Below are positions 7,479-13,275 of a stretch of DNA of 28,048 nt, one piece after another; positions within the stretch are counted from its first letter, which is position 1; the number at the start of each line of letters is the position of its first letter. Location: the IMG/VR virus record IMGVR_UViG_3300037493_005126, positions 1 to 28,048 of that record; one strand, 5' to 3'. Both the position numbers and the translations under genes were made by a program. Origin of the DNA: a virus. The notes under the pieces are model-generated. The model was not told the DNA's origin, did no database searches, and was given only the letters and a program-made list of their open reading frames with translations.

Positions 7479-7913
7479 TTATTTTATTATAAATAATGTA
7501 AATAATATTAATAAACCTATGTTTTTATATATTGAATACTTTTTAAATTGTTTTTTTTCTTCTTTATATTTTATTGTTTCTAATATGCAATTATTATATT
7601 TATATTCTAATGTATCAATGTAATTTGTTTTATCTAAAATTATTGAATCCTTTAAATCTAGATTTTCTTTTTGTTTTAAGATAACTGTATCTTGGTCTTT
7701 GATAATCTGTTTATATATTGGTATCTTTTTCAATTGCAATGAGGCCATCAGAGCCTGTCTCTTGTCAAGACATATCAATGTATCAGTTTTAAATTGAATG
7801 GCTCTTGGTGCGAATGTGATAGGTAGAATTGAATCCTTAGATAGGGATTGTCCTCCACAATTTAATGATAGAGTCAACACTAATATCGGTATTAATATTT
7901 TTAATATCTTCAT
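7479..7913 (-). CDS. Spanin-like protein: signal/lipobox-like N-terminus and C-terminal membrane segment
   Basis: The 144 residues have a hydrophobic signal (about 4-18) ending in SLNCGGQ, where Cys19 could be lipidated although Asn at -1 is not a canonical lipobox residue. A long charged coiled-coil-like middle follows (about 50-125), and a C-terminal hydrophobic segment (NIGLLILFTLFII, 131-143). An outer-membrane lipid anchor plus a C-terminal inner-membrane anchor is the topology of unimolecular spanins such as T1 gp11, which fuse the two membranes at lysis. The first 77 nt overlap the preceding gene in another frame, recalling Rz/Rz1 overlap. Holin and endolysin genes lie about 3 kb away. 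Membrane topology is clear; the spanin role is inference. Confidence 0.65.
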   Translation of the reverse strand: MKILKILIPILVLTLSLNCGGQSLSKDSILPITFAPRAIQFKTDTLICLDKRQALMASLQLKKIPIYKQIIKDQDTVILKQKENLDLKDSIILDKTNYIDTLEYKYNNCILETIKYKEEKKQFKKYSIYKNIGLLILFTLFIIK

Positions 7914-8145
7914 TTACTTTTTGTTTATTTTCTTTTATTCTTTCTTGGTATTTAATTATTGTGTTATTATTAACTTTAATTATTGAATCAAATTTATGTA
8001 TTCTTAATGTATCATATCTTGTAACTATAAATGCATTATTTTCAGGATGATTTATATCTTCAATGCTACATTTAATTAATATCAATGTGAATAATAAAAA
8101 TATCATTATCCAATTATTATTAAATTCAAAACCTTGATTATTCAT
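7837..8145 (-). CDS. Single-pass membrane protein with periplasmic coiled coil, possible i-spanin
   Basis: The 102 residues consist of a short polar N-terminus, one membrane segment at about 12-26 (WIMIFLLFTLILI), and a hydrophilic rest with a VTRYDTLRIHKFDS stretch and a coiled-coil-like region (about 60-85). This is the layout of Rz-type inner-membrane spanins. A Cys directly after the membrane segment is preceded by Lys, so it is not a good lipobox. The gene overlaps its upstream neighbour by 8 nt and its downstream neighbour by 77 nt in a different frame. The role is inferred from topology and overlap. Confidence 0.6.
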   Translation of the reverse strand: MNNQGFEFNNNWIMIFLLFTLILIKCSIEDINHPENNAFIVTRYDTLRIHKFDSIIKVNNNTIIKYQERIKENKQKVNEDIKNINTDISVDSIIKLWRTIPI

Positions 8146-8593
8146 AATTTAATTTACAATTTTTATACATATTAAAATTATCATCTTTTATGTGACCAAA
8201 TTCATTTAGGTCTTCTTTCCATATTATATTAACTACTAAAGAAAGGAACTCCAATTCATTTATAAAAAATGTATCATTAATTATCATTGAGATTTCATTC
8301 ATATTTTCTTTAGTCTTTCTCTTGAATTGTAATACATGATTATAATCTTTAGTTAATATAGTTGAAAGAAGCCAATTGATTATAAGTTCTAATGATAGGT
8401 CAATATTGATAACTCCAAAGACTTGAAGCATTATATCTGACAAGTCATATTCTTTTTTTAAAAATGAATAGTAATGCTCATCAGTAGATATTCCATAAGT
8501 GTTAAGCATTGATAATAACATGTCATAGACAATAGGGTAATCTGTTTTAAATACTTCATATGTAACATTGGGTTGCAAAAGTTCTAAGGTCAT
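8138..8593 (-). CDS. Hypothetical protein
   Basis: The 151-residue protein starts MTLELLQPN; I recognise no family. It is helical and acidic to neutral with hydrophobic helices (LSLELIINWLLSTIL) that look amphipathic rather than membrane-spanning. The frame extends upstream to an ATG at 8635, but that start would lie inside a terminator hairpin, while the ATG at 8593 has an ACTTTATA box at exactly 5 nt; I therefore take 8593. The gene follows the ncRNA/terminator at 8713-8607 and overlaps the i-spanin-like gene by 8 nt. A structural or assembly-linked role is possible but not shown. Confidence 0.7.
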   Translation of the reverse strand: MTLELLQPNVTYEVFKTDYPIVYDMLLSMLNTYGISTDEHYYSFLKKEYDLSDIMLQVFGVINIDLSLELIINWLLSTILTKDYNHVLQFKRKTKENMNEISMIINDTFFINELEFLSLVVNIIWKEDLNEFGHIKDDNFNMYKNCKLNYE

Positions 8594-8598
8594 ATGAT

Positions 8599-8606
8599 TA
8601 TAAAGT
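8599..8606 (-). promoter_or_regulatory. ACTTTATA box, 5 nt before the ATG at 8593
   Basis: The context is ACTTTATAATCATATG, starting only 4-5 nt after the T tract of the terminator at 8608-8642. Confidence 0.7.
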
Positions 8607-8713
8607 AATAAAAAAACCCTACAAGAAAATCTCATAGGGTTTCACAACAGAAATAATTTGGTTAGAAAATGACTAAATAAACTAACCTATGCCGAAGATT
8701 ACCGATTTCTTCT
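8607..8713 (-). ncRNA. Candidate structured small RNA or leader with three hairpins
   Basis: A 138-nt gap separates the 43-codon gene from the gene at 8593. Reading leftward it has a TATATTTG element (8725-8718), then hairpin 1 (GAAGA/TCTTC, 8712-8708 with 8698-8694), hairpin 2 (GGTTAG/CTAACC, 8687-8682 with 8665-8660) and a terminator hairpin (AAACCCTA/TAGGGTTT, 8642-8635 with 8621-8614) followed by T residues. The promoter-like element to terminator distance gives an RNA of about 105 nt. No tRNA fold or long ORF is present. It could equally be a leader with an attenuator for the next gene. Confidence 0.5.
8608..8642 (-). terminator. Rho-independent terminator or attenuator
   Basis: An 8-bp stem (8614-8621 with 8635-8642) has a 13-nt loop and is followed on the minus strand by seven T residues. 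It stands 14 nt before the ACTTTATA box centre of the gene at 8593, so that gene either needs read-through or initiates transcription directly behind the terminator. Confidence 0.8.
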
Positions 8714-8717
8714 ATTT

Positions 8718-8725
8718 CAAATATA
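8718..8725 (-). promoter_or_regulatory. TATATTTG promoter-like -7 element
   Basis: The element matches TAnnTTTG, the Bacteroidota -7 box, and also forms an ACTTTATA-TTTG composite with the phage box (8729-8722). No TTG at the usual upstream distance is seen, so the match is partial. It would start an RNA near 8711. Confidence 0.4.
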
Positions 8726-8731
8726 AAGTAT

Positions 8732-8863
8732 TTATTTTATATTGTTAATTTTATTATGTCTTTTTTTAAATTCTTCAAGTTGTTCTTTTGATAAAAAAGT
8801 TCTACCTGTTTTATTTAACTCTTCAAGTTGTTCTTTTTTTAAAAACATTTTTTCTTCTTTCAT
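8732..8863 (-). CDS. Small charged protein with an internal repeat (43 aa)
   Basis: This short ORF starts with ATG at 8863, 2 nt after the RepL-like stop codon, and ends with TAA at 8734-8732. It encodes a Lys/Glu-rich helical peptide with two copies of an FLxKEQLEE(L/F) unit offset by 16 residues. At the DNA level a 17-bp sequence is repeated exactly (8773-8789 and 8821-8837). Tight spacing after the upstream gene and the protein-level repeat argue for a real gene. I do not know its function; the helical repeat suggests protein or DNA binding, possibly with the RepL-like protein. Confidence 0.6.
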   Translation of the reverse strand: MKEEKMFLKKEQLEELNKTGRTFLSKEQLEEFKKRHNKINNIK

Positions 8864-8865
8864 AA

Positions 8866-9387
8866 TTACATTGCATTTAATTTTCTAATATATAATTCAA
8901 TTTGAGTATTTCTAAAGTTTAAATATATTGAATCTTCAATTAATTTACCTTGAAAACTTATATATGGGTTAAGAATCCAAAATTCTTTTCTATCAGTTGT
9001 GTGAACTTTAAATTGAGCATATACACCCATCTTATATAAGTGGTCAAAATACTTTTTAACTCTATTAATTGATACATCAAATATTTCTGATAATTTTCTC
9101 AATGATGTATCTTGATTTAAAGGTTCTAAAGAATTAGTATTGAATTCACTTAATTCAATCATTTTAAGTATAATTTTAATCTCAATAGGATTAAATACAT
9201 CTAATAGATAAGGTAAAATCTTTAGATTTAATTTAGTAAAATTATCAGGCATAAATGTTGATTTTCCTTCAGGTAATTTATTTTTTTTATGTATTATTGT
9301 TACATCTCCTGTTTCTTCATTTACTTTTGCAGGTGATTCATTGTGCTGTAATCCGAGCCTAACTTCATAATCATATTTCTTTGGCAT
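8866..9387 (-). CDS. RepL-like winged-helix replication initiator or regulator
   Basis: The 173 residues match the RepL plasmid-replication pattern that I know: an early ETGDVTII motif (compare ESGEVIEV), a helical central part, a winged helix-turn-helix at about 95-125 (SLRKLSEIFDVSINRVKKYF), a wing with charged residues (VHTTDRKEFWI), then LNPYISFQGK followed by a short I-YLNFRN tail (compare NPELLMRG...LLLEFGNF). RepL proteins start replication of small plasmids; phage versions are often near the origin. It is the first gene left of the 706-bp repeat-rich region, with a promoter-like pair at 9432-9465. A pure transcriptional regulator is the main alternative. Confidence 0.6.
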   Translation of the reverse strand: MPKKYDYEVRLGLQHNESPAKVNEETGDVTIIHKKNKLPEGKSTFMPDNFTKLNLKILPYLLDVFNPIEIKIILKMIELSEFNTNSLEPLNQDTSLRKLSEIFDVSINRVKKYFDHLYKMGVYAQFKVHTTDRKEFWILNPYISFQGKLIEDSIYLNFRNTQIELYIRKLNAM

Positions 9388-9431
9388 ACTATTGTTTTCA
9401 TATATATAGTAGTTTTATTGTTAATTTGAAT

Positions 9432-9465
9432 CAAATATACTAAAAAAAATAAAAATAAATTCAAA
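9432..9465 (-). promoter_or_regulatory. Promoter of the RepL-like gene
   Basis: On the minus strand a TTTG (9465-9462) lies 22 nt before TATATTTG (9439-9432), within the TTG-N17-23-TAnnTTTG arrangement of Flavobacteriia promoters. The start of transcription would fall near 9425, about 38 nt before the ATG. Confidence 0.6.
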
Positions 9466-9472
9466 AAATTAA

Positions 9473-9488
9473 GATTAAAATTTTAATC
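9473..9488. repeat. 16-bp perfect palindrome, possible operator
   Basis: GATTAAAATTTTAATC reads the same on both strands and lies just upstream of the -33 box of the leftward promoter. It is AT-only apart from its ends, so chance is possible, but its position suits an operator. Confidence 0.35.
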
Positions 9489-9600
9489 AAATACATAAGT
9501 AATTGTATACTAGAGTTTTAATCAATTAAATTAAATAAAAAAAAATTATAAAAAAATTAAAATATTTATTTATTTCAATACTTAGAGTTTAAATACTAAA

Positions 9601-9629
9601 TTGAAAGCCTTCCTAAAGAAGGTTTTCAA
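9601..9629. repeat. Long stable inverted repeat (12-bp stem, 5-nt loop)
   Basis: TTGAAAGCCTTC (9601-9612) pairs with GAAGGTTTTCAA (9618-9629) with one G-U pair. There is no T run on either side, so it is not a classical terminator; it could be an origin hairpin or a structure in a leader. Confidence 0.6.
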
Positions 9630-9713
9630 TCCTCATACAATGATTGAGTATAGTATGATAGAGTATTCTATGAATGATGTTTCTTTTTTTCTTTATTTTT
9701 GTTTTTGATTGAT

Positions 9714-9766
9714 AGTTCATTCAATAACCTTAAAAACTAAAATTAATGTATGAAAGTTCATTCAAT
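9714..9766. repeat. Direct repeat AGTTCATTCAAT, two copies 41 bp apart
   Basis: Exact 12-bp copies occur at 9714-9725 and 9755-9766. They are spaced at about four helical turns, compatible with iterons or operators. Confidence 0.45.
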
Positions 9767-9808
9767 CTAAAGTTCTTAATATTCAACTTTAATAGAATAC
9801 TAATAAAG

Positions 9809-9828
9809 GTTTTGATGCCAATCAAAAC
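9809..9828. repeat. Hairpin GTTTTGAT/ATCAAAAC
   Basis: A perfect 8-bp stem (9809-9816 with 9821-9828) has a GCCA loop. It lacks a T run in either direction. Confidence 0.45.
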
Positions 9829-9920
9829 ATAATAACCCTCAACTAACTAAAAATATACAGTAGATATAGAAGAGCGAAGTTGTAACTATTTGATTTACAA
9901 TTTATTACAAATGAAAAAAT

Positions 9921-9957
9921 CACACAGATGTGACATTTTTGTCACACACATGTGACA
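9921..9957. repeat. Tandem 15-bp repeats 22 bp apart, each containing TGTGACA
   Basis: Copies at 9921-9935 and 9943-9957 differ at one base. The same segment also forms the inverted pair TGTGAC (9929-9934) and GTCACA (9941-9946). The two-turn spacing fits cooperative binding by a dimeric protein; TGTGA/TCACA half-sites resemble CRP-type operators, which may be coincidence. Confidence 0.55.
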
Positions 9958-10007
9958 CTTTACCAATATTCCCGACAATAAAGTGTCGCAAATAATAATT
10001 CCCGACA
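9954..10007. repeat. ATTCCCGACA direct repeats and GACACTTTA/TAAAGTGTC inverted repeat
   Basis: ATTCCCGACA occurs at 9968-9977 and 9998-10007. GACACTTTA (9954-9962) is the reverse complement of TAAAGTGTC (9979-9987), and CGACA (9973-9977) pairs with TGTCG (9984-9988). These GC-containing words stand out in an AT-rich background, 30-130 bp upstream of the rightward gene pair. Confidence 0.55.
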
Positions 10008-10036
10008 TATATTTATGTAAAATATTTTAATTATTT

Positions 10037-10068
10037 TTTGTAAAATACCTGAAAATTAAAAACTTTTG
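10037..10068 (+). promoter_or_regulatory. Promoter of the rightward gene pair
   Basis: TTTG (10037-10040) is followed after 20 nt by AACTTTTG (10061-10068), one mismatch from TAnnTTTG. The spacing fits Bacteroidota promoters. Transcription would start near 10075, about 19 nt before the ATG at 10094. Confidence 0.55.
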
Positions 10069-10093
10069 ACTATATATTAATAAACAAACAGAT

Positions 10094-10294
10094 ATGAAAA
10101 AAATACAAAAAAATGGCTTAGCAACTTTTGCCTCTCTAATATTAGAAAAAGAAAAGTTAGTTGAAAAACTTAACAATAAACAAATTGAAATCTTAAAAAA
10201 GACTGAAAAGTCTAAAATTAAAACACCTCAAGAAAAAGCTATGTTAACAAGAACAATTAATAATGTACATAAGATAGCTAGTAAAGTTTATTAA
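10094..10294 (+). CDS. Small basic helical protein of unknown function
   Basis: The 66 residues are Lys-rich and predicted helical throughout (EKEKLVEKLNNKQIEILKKT, then a QEKAMLTRTINNVHKIAS helix), with no membrane segment and no known motif. It is the first gene of the only plus-strand transcript, behind a Bacteroidota-like promoter and next to the control region, so an early regulatory or host-takeover role is plausible. The next gene follows after 2 nt. Its size and composition would suit a small DNA- or RNA-binding protein, but that is not shown. Confidence 0.65.
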   Translation: MKKIQKNGLATFASLILEKEKLVEKLNNKQIEILKKTEKSKIKTPQEKAMLTRTINNVHKIASKVY

Positions 10295-10296
10295 CA

Positions 10297-10614
10297 ATGA
10301 ATAAATCATTTCACTTATTTAATGTACAAAAACAAATTGAAGATAATTTCAATTTATTAATGAAGTCAGGAAAGATGTCTTTAACTTTAACATTGGAAGA
10401 ATCAATTATCAGAAGAAATGTTCAAATTAATGATGAACATGATGAAGATATTCTTGAAATGAAGAGAGATGAATATTATAAGGATTATGTTTATAAATGT
10501 AGAAAATGTAAAAAAATTAAATCAAGAAAAGAATTTTTTCATACTCAAAAAAATACTTCAGGTATTGGTTCTACTTGTAAACAATGTTATAAGGATGAAA
10601 AAGAGAAAGGGTAG
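10297..10614 (+). CDS. Zinc-ribbon protein resembling the N-terminus of HNH endonucleases
   Basis: The 105 residues have a helical, acidic N-terminal two-thirds and a C-terminal four-cysteine module: CRKC, then KKIKSRKEFF, then GIGSTCKQC. This C-x2-C...F...G...C-x2-C pattern is the zinc-binding segment that often precedes an HNH nuclease domain in phage and host proteins. Here it ends directly after the second CxxC with no HNH motif, so it is either a stand-alone zinc finger or the remnant of a longer protein. Its stop codon lies inside the stem of the following terminator, so the gene and terminator are tightly fitted. Confidence 0.7.
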   Translation: MNKSFHLFNVQKQIEDNFNLLMKSGKMSLTLTLEESIIRRNVQINDEHDEDILEMKRDEYYKDYVYKCRKCKKIKSRKEFFHTQKNTSGIGSTCKQCYKDEKEKG

Positions 10615-10631
10615 TTCAGCTACCCTTTTTT
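10606..10631 (+). terminator. Rho-independent terminator of the plus-strand pair
   Basis: A 9-bp stem (AAAGGGTAG at 10606-10614 with CTACCCTTT at 10620-10628) has a 5-nt loop and runs into six T residues (10626-10631). On the minus strand it is followed by TTTCTCTTTTT, so it may also stop the endolysin transcript that arrives from the right. Confidence 0.85.
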
Positions 10632-10648
10632 ATTTTAAAGCGATTCTA

Positions 10649-10725
10649 GCATTGTTTATGCATTAAATACAATGCACAAAATAGGGAAGAACATAAATGT
10701 TTATGTAATTATTGTGCATTAAATA
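10649..10725. repeat. Small repeats between the converging transcripts
   Basis: TGCATTAAATA occurs at 10659-10669 and 10715-10725. GCATTGT (10649-10655) pairs with ACAATGC (10669-10675), and ACATAAA (10691-10697) pairs with TTTATGT (10700-10706). They fill the 104-bp gap between the plus-strand genes and the endolysin gene; they may be folding elements at the end of the late transcript. Confidence 0.35.
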
Positions 10726-11141
10726 GAAGCTAACTCAAAGTGCATCCCATCAACTCTTGAAGTCCAATGACCACCCCAATTAAAATTAGCATCAGTAAAA
10801 CATTTTACAAAACCTGCACTTAATTTAGGTTGTTTACCTAATCCATTTTCAAAAGCATTCACATCAATGGCAATTGCCCAACTATGCAAACTCATTGAAT
10901 TCAATCCTCTTTTTTTCCTTATATTGAAGCAACCATCATAAGTCTTCAACTCATTGACAAAGCCTCTCTCAATTAGATTTTTAAATGCATTTTTAAGAGG
11001 CAATACAAGGTCTTTATTGCAATATATTTTCTTAGGTATAATTCCTATCTCAAGTTCAGTTGGAACATCCCACAAGACCATACAAGGATTACTTGCTGAT
11101 GGTTCTCCATACTTCCTTAAACATTGATTTGATGTTACCAT
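10719..11141 (-). CDS. Endolysin, M15-family peptidase
   Basis: The 140-residue protein cuts the peptide part of peptidoglycan at lysis. The M15 (VanY/L-alanyl-D-glutamate peptidase-like) signature is visible: SMSLHSWAIAIDVN with zinc ligands His86 and Asp93, and FNWGGHW...DGMHFEL with His134 as the third ligand. The usual Gly of S-x-H-x2-G-x-A-x-D is Ala89, a conservative change. No signal peptide is present, so export depends on the holin. It is the last gene of the long late cluster, 46 nt after the holin gene. Confidence 0.9.
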   Translation of the reverse strand: MVTSNQCLRKYGEPSASNPCMVLWDVPTELEIGIIPKKIYCNKDLVLPLKNAFKNLIERGFVNELKTYDGCFNIRKKRGLNSMSLHSWAIAIDVNAFENGLGKQPKLSAGFVKCFTDANFNWGGHWTSRVDGMHFELASI

Positions 11142-11187
11142 TAGCTATCTTTTTTAATATAAGGTTTAAATCTTTTATTTTTAACTA

Positions 11188-11586
11188 CTATACTTTACTA
11201 CTATTTTTTCCTCTTGATAAAAAATCTGTTAATTGACTGAATAAACTAAAACCAAGAATAAGATTAATATTTTCATCAATTGATTTAAATTCAGTTAATA
11301 AAATAAAACCACCAACTATTTTATGTAAATCCATTGGTACTTCAAAAATATAAATATTTGAATAATAAACAATAAGTATAACTGATATATATATTAATAA
11401 CTTTGGTATTGTTTGATACATCTTTCTTGATGTAATTGGAATACCCTTTTTCAATGCATGATATATTGCTAAACCAAAGTCAATAAATACTGCTGCAACA
11501 ATAATAAGTACAATTGCTTTCAAAGGTGCAATAACACCTATAACACTTGCAACTATTGTATTAAGTAAACTAATAAATTTATTCAT
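11188..11586 (-). CDS. Holin (phage_holin_4-like)
   Basis: The 132 residues have hydrophobic segments at about 8-22, 24-42 and 64-84, and a further amphipathic segment near 90-118. A charged C-terminus (RGKNSSKV) follows. The FIDFGLAIYHALKKG turn and the FKSIDENINLILG helix are typical of the toxin-secretion/phage_holin_4 family found beside endolysins. It would form the membrane lesion that releases the endolysin. It starts 1 nt after the connector gene's stop codon, and directly precedes the endolysin. Confidence 0.8.
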   Translation of the reverse strand: MNKFISLLNTIVASVIGVIAPLKAIVLIIVAAVFIDFGLAIYHALKKGIPITSRKMYQTIPKLLIYISVILIVYYSNIYIFEVPMDLHKIVGGFILLTEFKSIDENINLILGFSLFSQLTDFLSRGKNSSKV

Positions 11587-11587
11587 T

Positions 11588-12109
11588 TTAAAAGTATATT
11601 CCTCCTAAATTCTTTCTATTGTTTGAATTACAAGTATCTTCTTGAATATCATTAACATAGTAAGTTGATTTATTATCAGTTAAGAATCCAATTAGTAAAG
11701 TTTTTACATTATTACCCTTACTATAGATATCATTTCTAAAGTATTGTAATTCATCCAATGTTATTGGCTCAAAGTCACCGCCTCCTGTTCTGCGAATTAA
11801 ACCTGCATTTGCTATTTTAATTGAAAAATATGGGAATGCTTCATAAATTGTTTGATAGGCCAAATAAGGCTTACAGTAAGACAATAATGTTGAATAGTTA
11901 TTACCTGTAAACCCTGAATCAGTATAGCCACTATTGGCATTAAAATCATTAATAAGACCATTATATAAATCAACACCTAATGTAGGTCTCAAATAGAAGT
12001 CTTGAGTCTGTAAAATAAATGCATCAAGATTAATATCAGCTACCAATTGTTGAACAACAGTAGTATCTTTAATATATTGCTGTGTAATTAATTTAGTTGA
12101 AATATTCAT
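11588..12109 (-). CDS. Head-tail connector / head completion protein (DUF6712-like)
   Basis: The 173-residue soluble protein follows the portal gene with a 1-nt gap. Its N-terminus (LITQQYIKDTTVVQQLVADINLDAFILQTQDFYLRPTLGVDLYNGL) has the helix plus F-L-R-P-x-L-G-x-D-L-Y pattern of the DUF6712 family, proteins that occur in Bacteroidota phages next to portals and capsids and are thought to be head-completion adaptors. The rest is helical with several aromatic residues. The family is recalled by eye. Confidence 0.7.
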   Translation of the reverse strand: MNISTKLITQQYIKDTTVVQQLVADINLDAFILQTQDFYLRPTLGVDLYNGLINDFNANSGYTDSGFTGNNYSTLLSYCKPYLAYQTIYEAFPYFSIKIANAGLIRRTGGGDFEPITLDELQYFRNDIYSKGNNVKTLLIGFLTDNKSTYYVNDIQEDTCNSNNRKNLGGIYF

Positions 12110-12110
12110 T

Positions 12111-13247
12111 TTATTGATTAACTATTGTTTGGTCTTGATTATTGGTGTTATTGATTTGATTTAAATCATAATTTGTTGGTACTAATTCAATATTACCAAT
12201 ATTCCAATCAGAATTATTAAAAATTGTATTTAATGCATTAACAACTGTGTTTCTTAATTGAGAAATAACTGTTCTATTAAATAAATCATAACTGATTCTA
12301 ATTTCTTCACCACTTGAAAATGCACCTTGTGATGGTAAACCACCAATTGATGGGTTTGTAACTTGATGAGCAGTTAAAATTGATTGTTTAATTTGTTCCA
12401 TTTGAGCAAGGTAAACATTATCTTGCATTACAGGTGTAACAAACTGTACATCAGGAGCAGTTTCGGGATTTTCGGCAGCCAAAAGTAAAACACCACCTGC
12501 ATTATCAGCAGATTTATACTTTGATTCAAGTTGTTGTTTAAATAATTTATAATCTTCATCAGGCATTTGTGCTTTTAATGTAATAATCATAGTTGGACTA
12601 TAATTATTTTGAAGATTTCTTAAATGAAATAGTTGTATTTCATGTTCAGATAAGATACTTTCCATTGCAGCAATATAAGATGGATTAGGATATCTATCAC
12701 CGCCTTTAAGTTCTTTCATATAAACAAATGCACTTACATCTTGAACTGCATTAATATCATATAAATCATAAACTCTTTTTCTATTTTCCTTTAATGCTGT
12801 ATTTTTCCAATCTCTTGAAAAGATAATTTCTTTTACATTACCATCATCATCAATATTACTTGAGAATCTAAGACCTGAATAATCTAAGTTATCAACATGA
12901 ACAAATCTTGTATCAAGACTTCTAACAACCTTCATTGAAAATCCACCAAATAAAACTAAATCAAATGCAATATTTTCAGCAATTGTATTTAAATCTTTAT
13001 TTCCAAATTTTAAATATTCTTTATAATTCTCTTCATTCTCAACTTTAATACCTTCACCCATAATACCATTAACTTTGGTTTTAACCAATGATTGATGAGT
13101 TGGTGAATTTAGATATGCTTCTAATAACTTATATGGATAGAAATTATCTGTACCCCAAAAATATATTCCATTATATTTTGGACTTACATTTCTTGGTATA
13201 ATTAATTCATTTGCTATTGAACTAAAAAATTCTTTATTTTTACTCAT
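12111..13247 (-). CDS. Portal protein
   Basis: The 378-residue protein forms the dodecameric DNA entry ring. It opens with a segment rich in Asn, Pro, Tyr (RNVSPKYNGIYFWGTDNFYPYKLLEAYLNSP), as in Bacteroidota-phage portals, then a long alpha/beta body, a DLVLFGGFSMKVVR stretch, HVDNLDYSGLRF, and a C-terminal helix region with a SQGAFSSGEEIRISYDLFNR motif comparable to the portal crown helices. It is shorter than many portals (about 400-500 aa). An ACTTTATA box is 5 nt upstream. It lies 8 kb away from terminase and downstream of the fibre genes, an unusual location. Confidence 0.8.
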   Translation of the reverse strand: MSKNKEFFSSIANELIIPRNVSPKYNGIYFWGTDNFYPYKLLEAYLNSPTHQSLVKTKVNGIMGEGIKVENEENYKEYLKFGNKDLNTIAENIAFDLVLFGGFSMKVVRSLDTRFVHVDNLDYSGLRFSSNIDDDGNVKEIIFSRDWKNTALKENRKRVYDLYDINAVQDVSAFVYMKELKGGDRYPNPSYIAAMESILSEHEIQLFHLRNLQNNYSPTMIITLKAQMPDEDYKLFKQQLESKYKSADNAGGVLLLAAENPETAPDVQFVTPVMQDNVYLAQMEQIKQSILTAHQVTNPSIGGLPSQGAFSSGEEIRISYDLFNRTVISQLRNTVVNALNTIFNNSDWNIGNIELVPTNYDLNQINNTNNQDQTIVNQ

Positions 13248-13252
13248 ACTTG

Positions 13253-13260
13253 TATAAAGT
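13253..13260 (-). promoter_or_regulatory. ACTTTATA box, 5 nt before the portal ATG
   Basis: The context is ACTTTATACAAGTATG; the spacer is different from the other copies, so the box itself, not the spacer, is conserved. Confidence 0.7.
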
Positions 13261-13275
13261 CTAATTTAAAATGAA

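Larger units (their letters stand above)
9388..10093. other. 706-bp non-coding control region, candidate replication origin and divergent promoter region
   Basis: No convincing ORF lies between the divergent genes starting at 9387 and 10094. The region holds outward-facing promoter-like pairs, a 16-bp palindrome (9473-9488), a strong hairpin (9601-9629), paired AGTTCATTCAAT repeats, a GTTTTGAT/ATCAAAAC hairpin, tandem CACACA(G/C)ATGTGACA repeats 22 bp apart, two ATTCCCGACA repeats 30 bp apart and the inverted pair GACACTTTA/TAAAGTGTC. Iteron-like repeats beside a RepL-like gene in an otherwise gene-packed genome suggest an origin and/or operators. Confidence 0.6.

Noticed and set aside
8594-8635. 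N-terminal extension of the gene at 8593 to an ATG at 8635
   Set aside because: The extension would begin inside a terminator hairpin, while the ATG at 8593 has the fixed-distance ACTTTATA box.
8640-8720. Possible tRNA in the gap before the gene at 8593
   Set aside because: There is a GGTTAG/CTAACC stem, but no acceptor-stem pairing, no T-arm GGTTCRA sequence and no cloverleaf arrangement.
9746-9832. 28-codon plus-strand ORF in the control region
   Set aside because: It is short, AT-driven, crosses a hairpin and repeat, and has no start signal; chance is sufficient.
9921-10007. CRISPR-like short repeats
   Set aside because: There are only two copies of each word with spacings of 22 and 30 bp and no array; operators or iterons explain them better.
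11586-11607. AGGAGG-like Shine-Dalgarno before the holin gene
   Set aside because: It is part of the Gly-Gly codons at the end of the connector gene and lies about 14 nt before the ATG, too far for a ribosome binding site.
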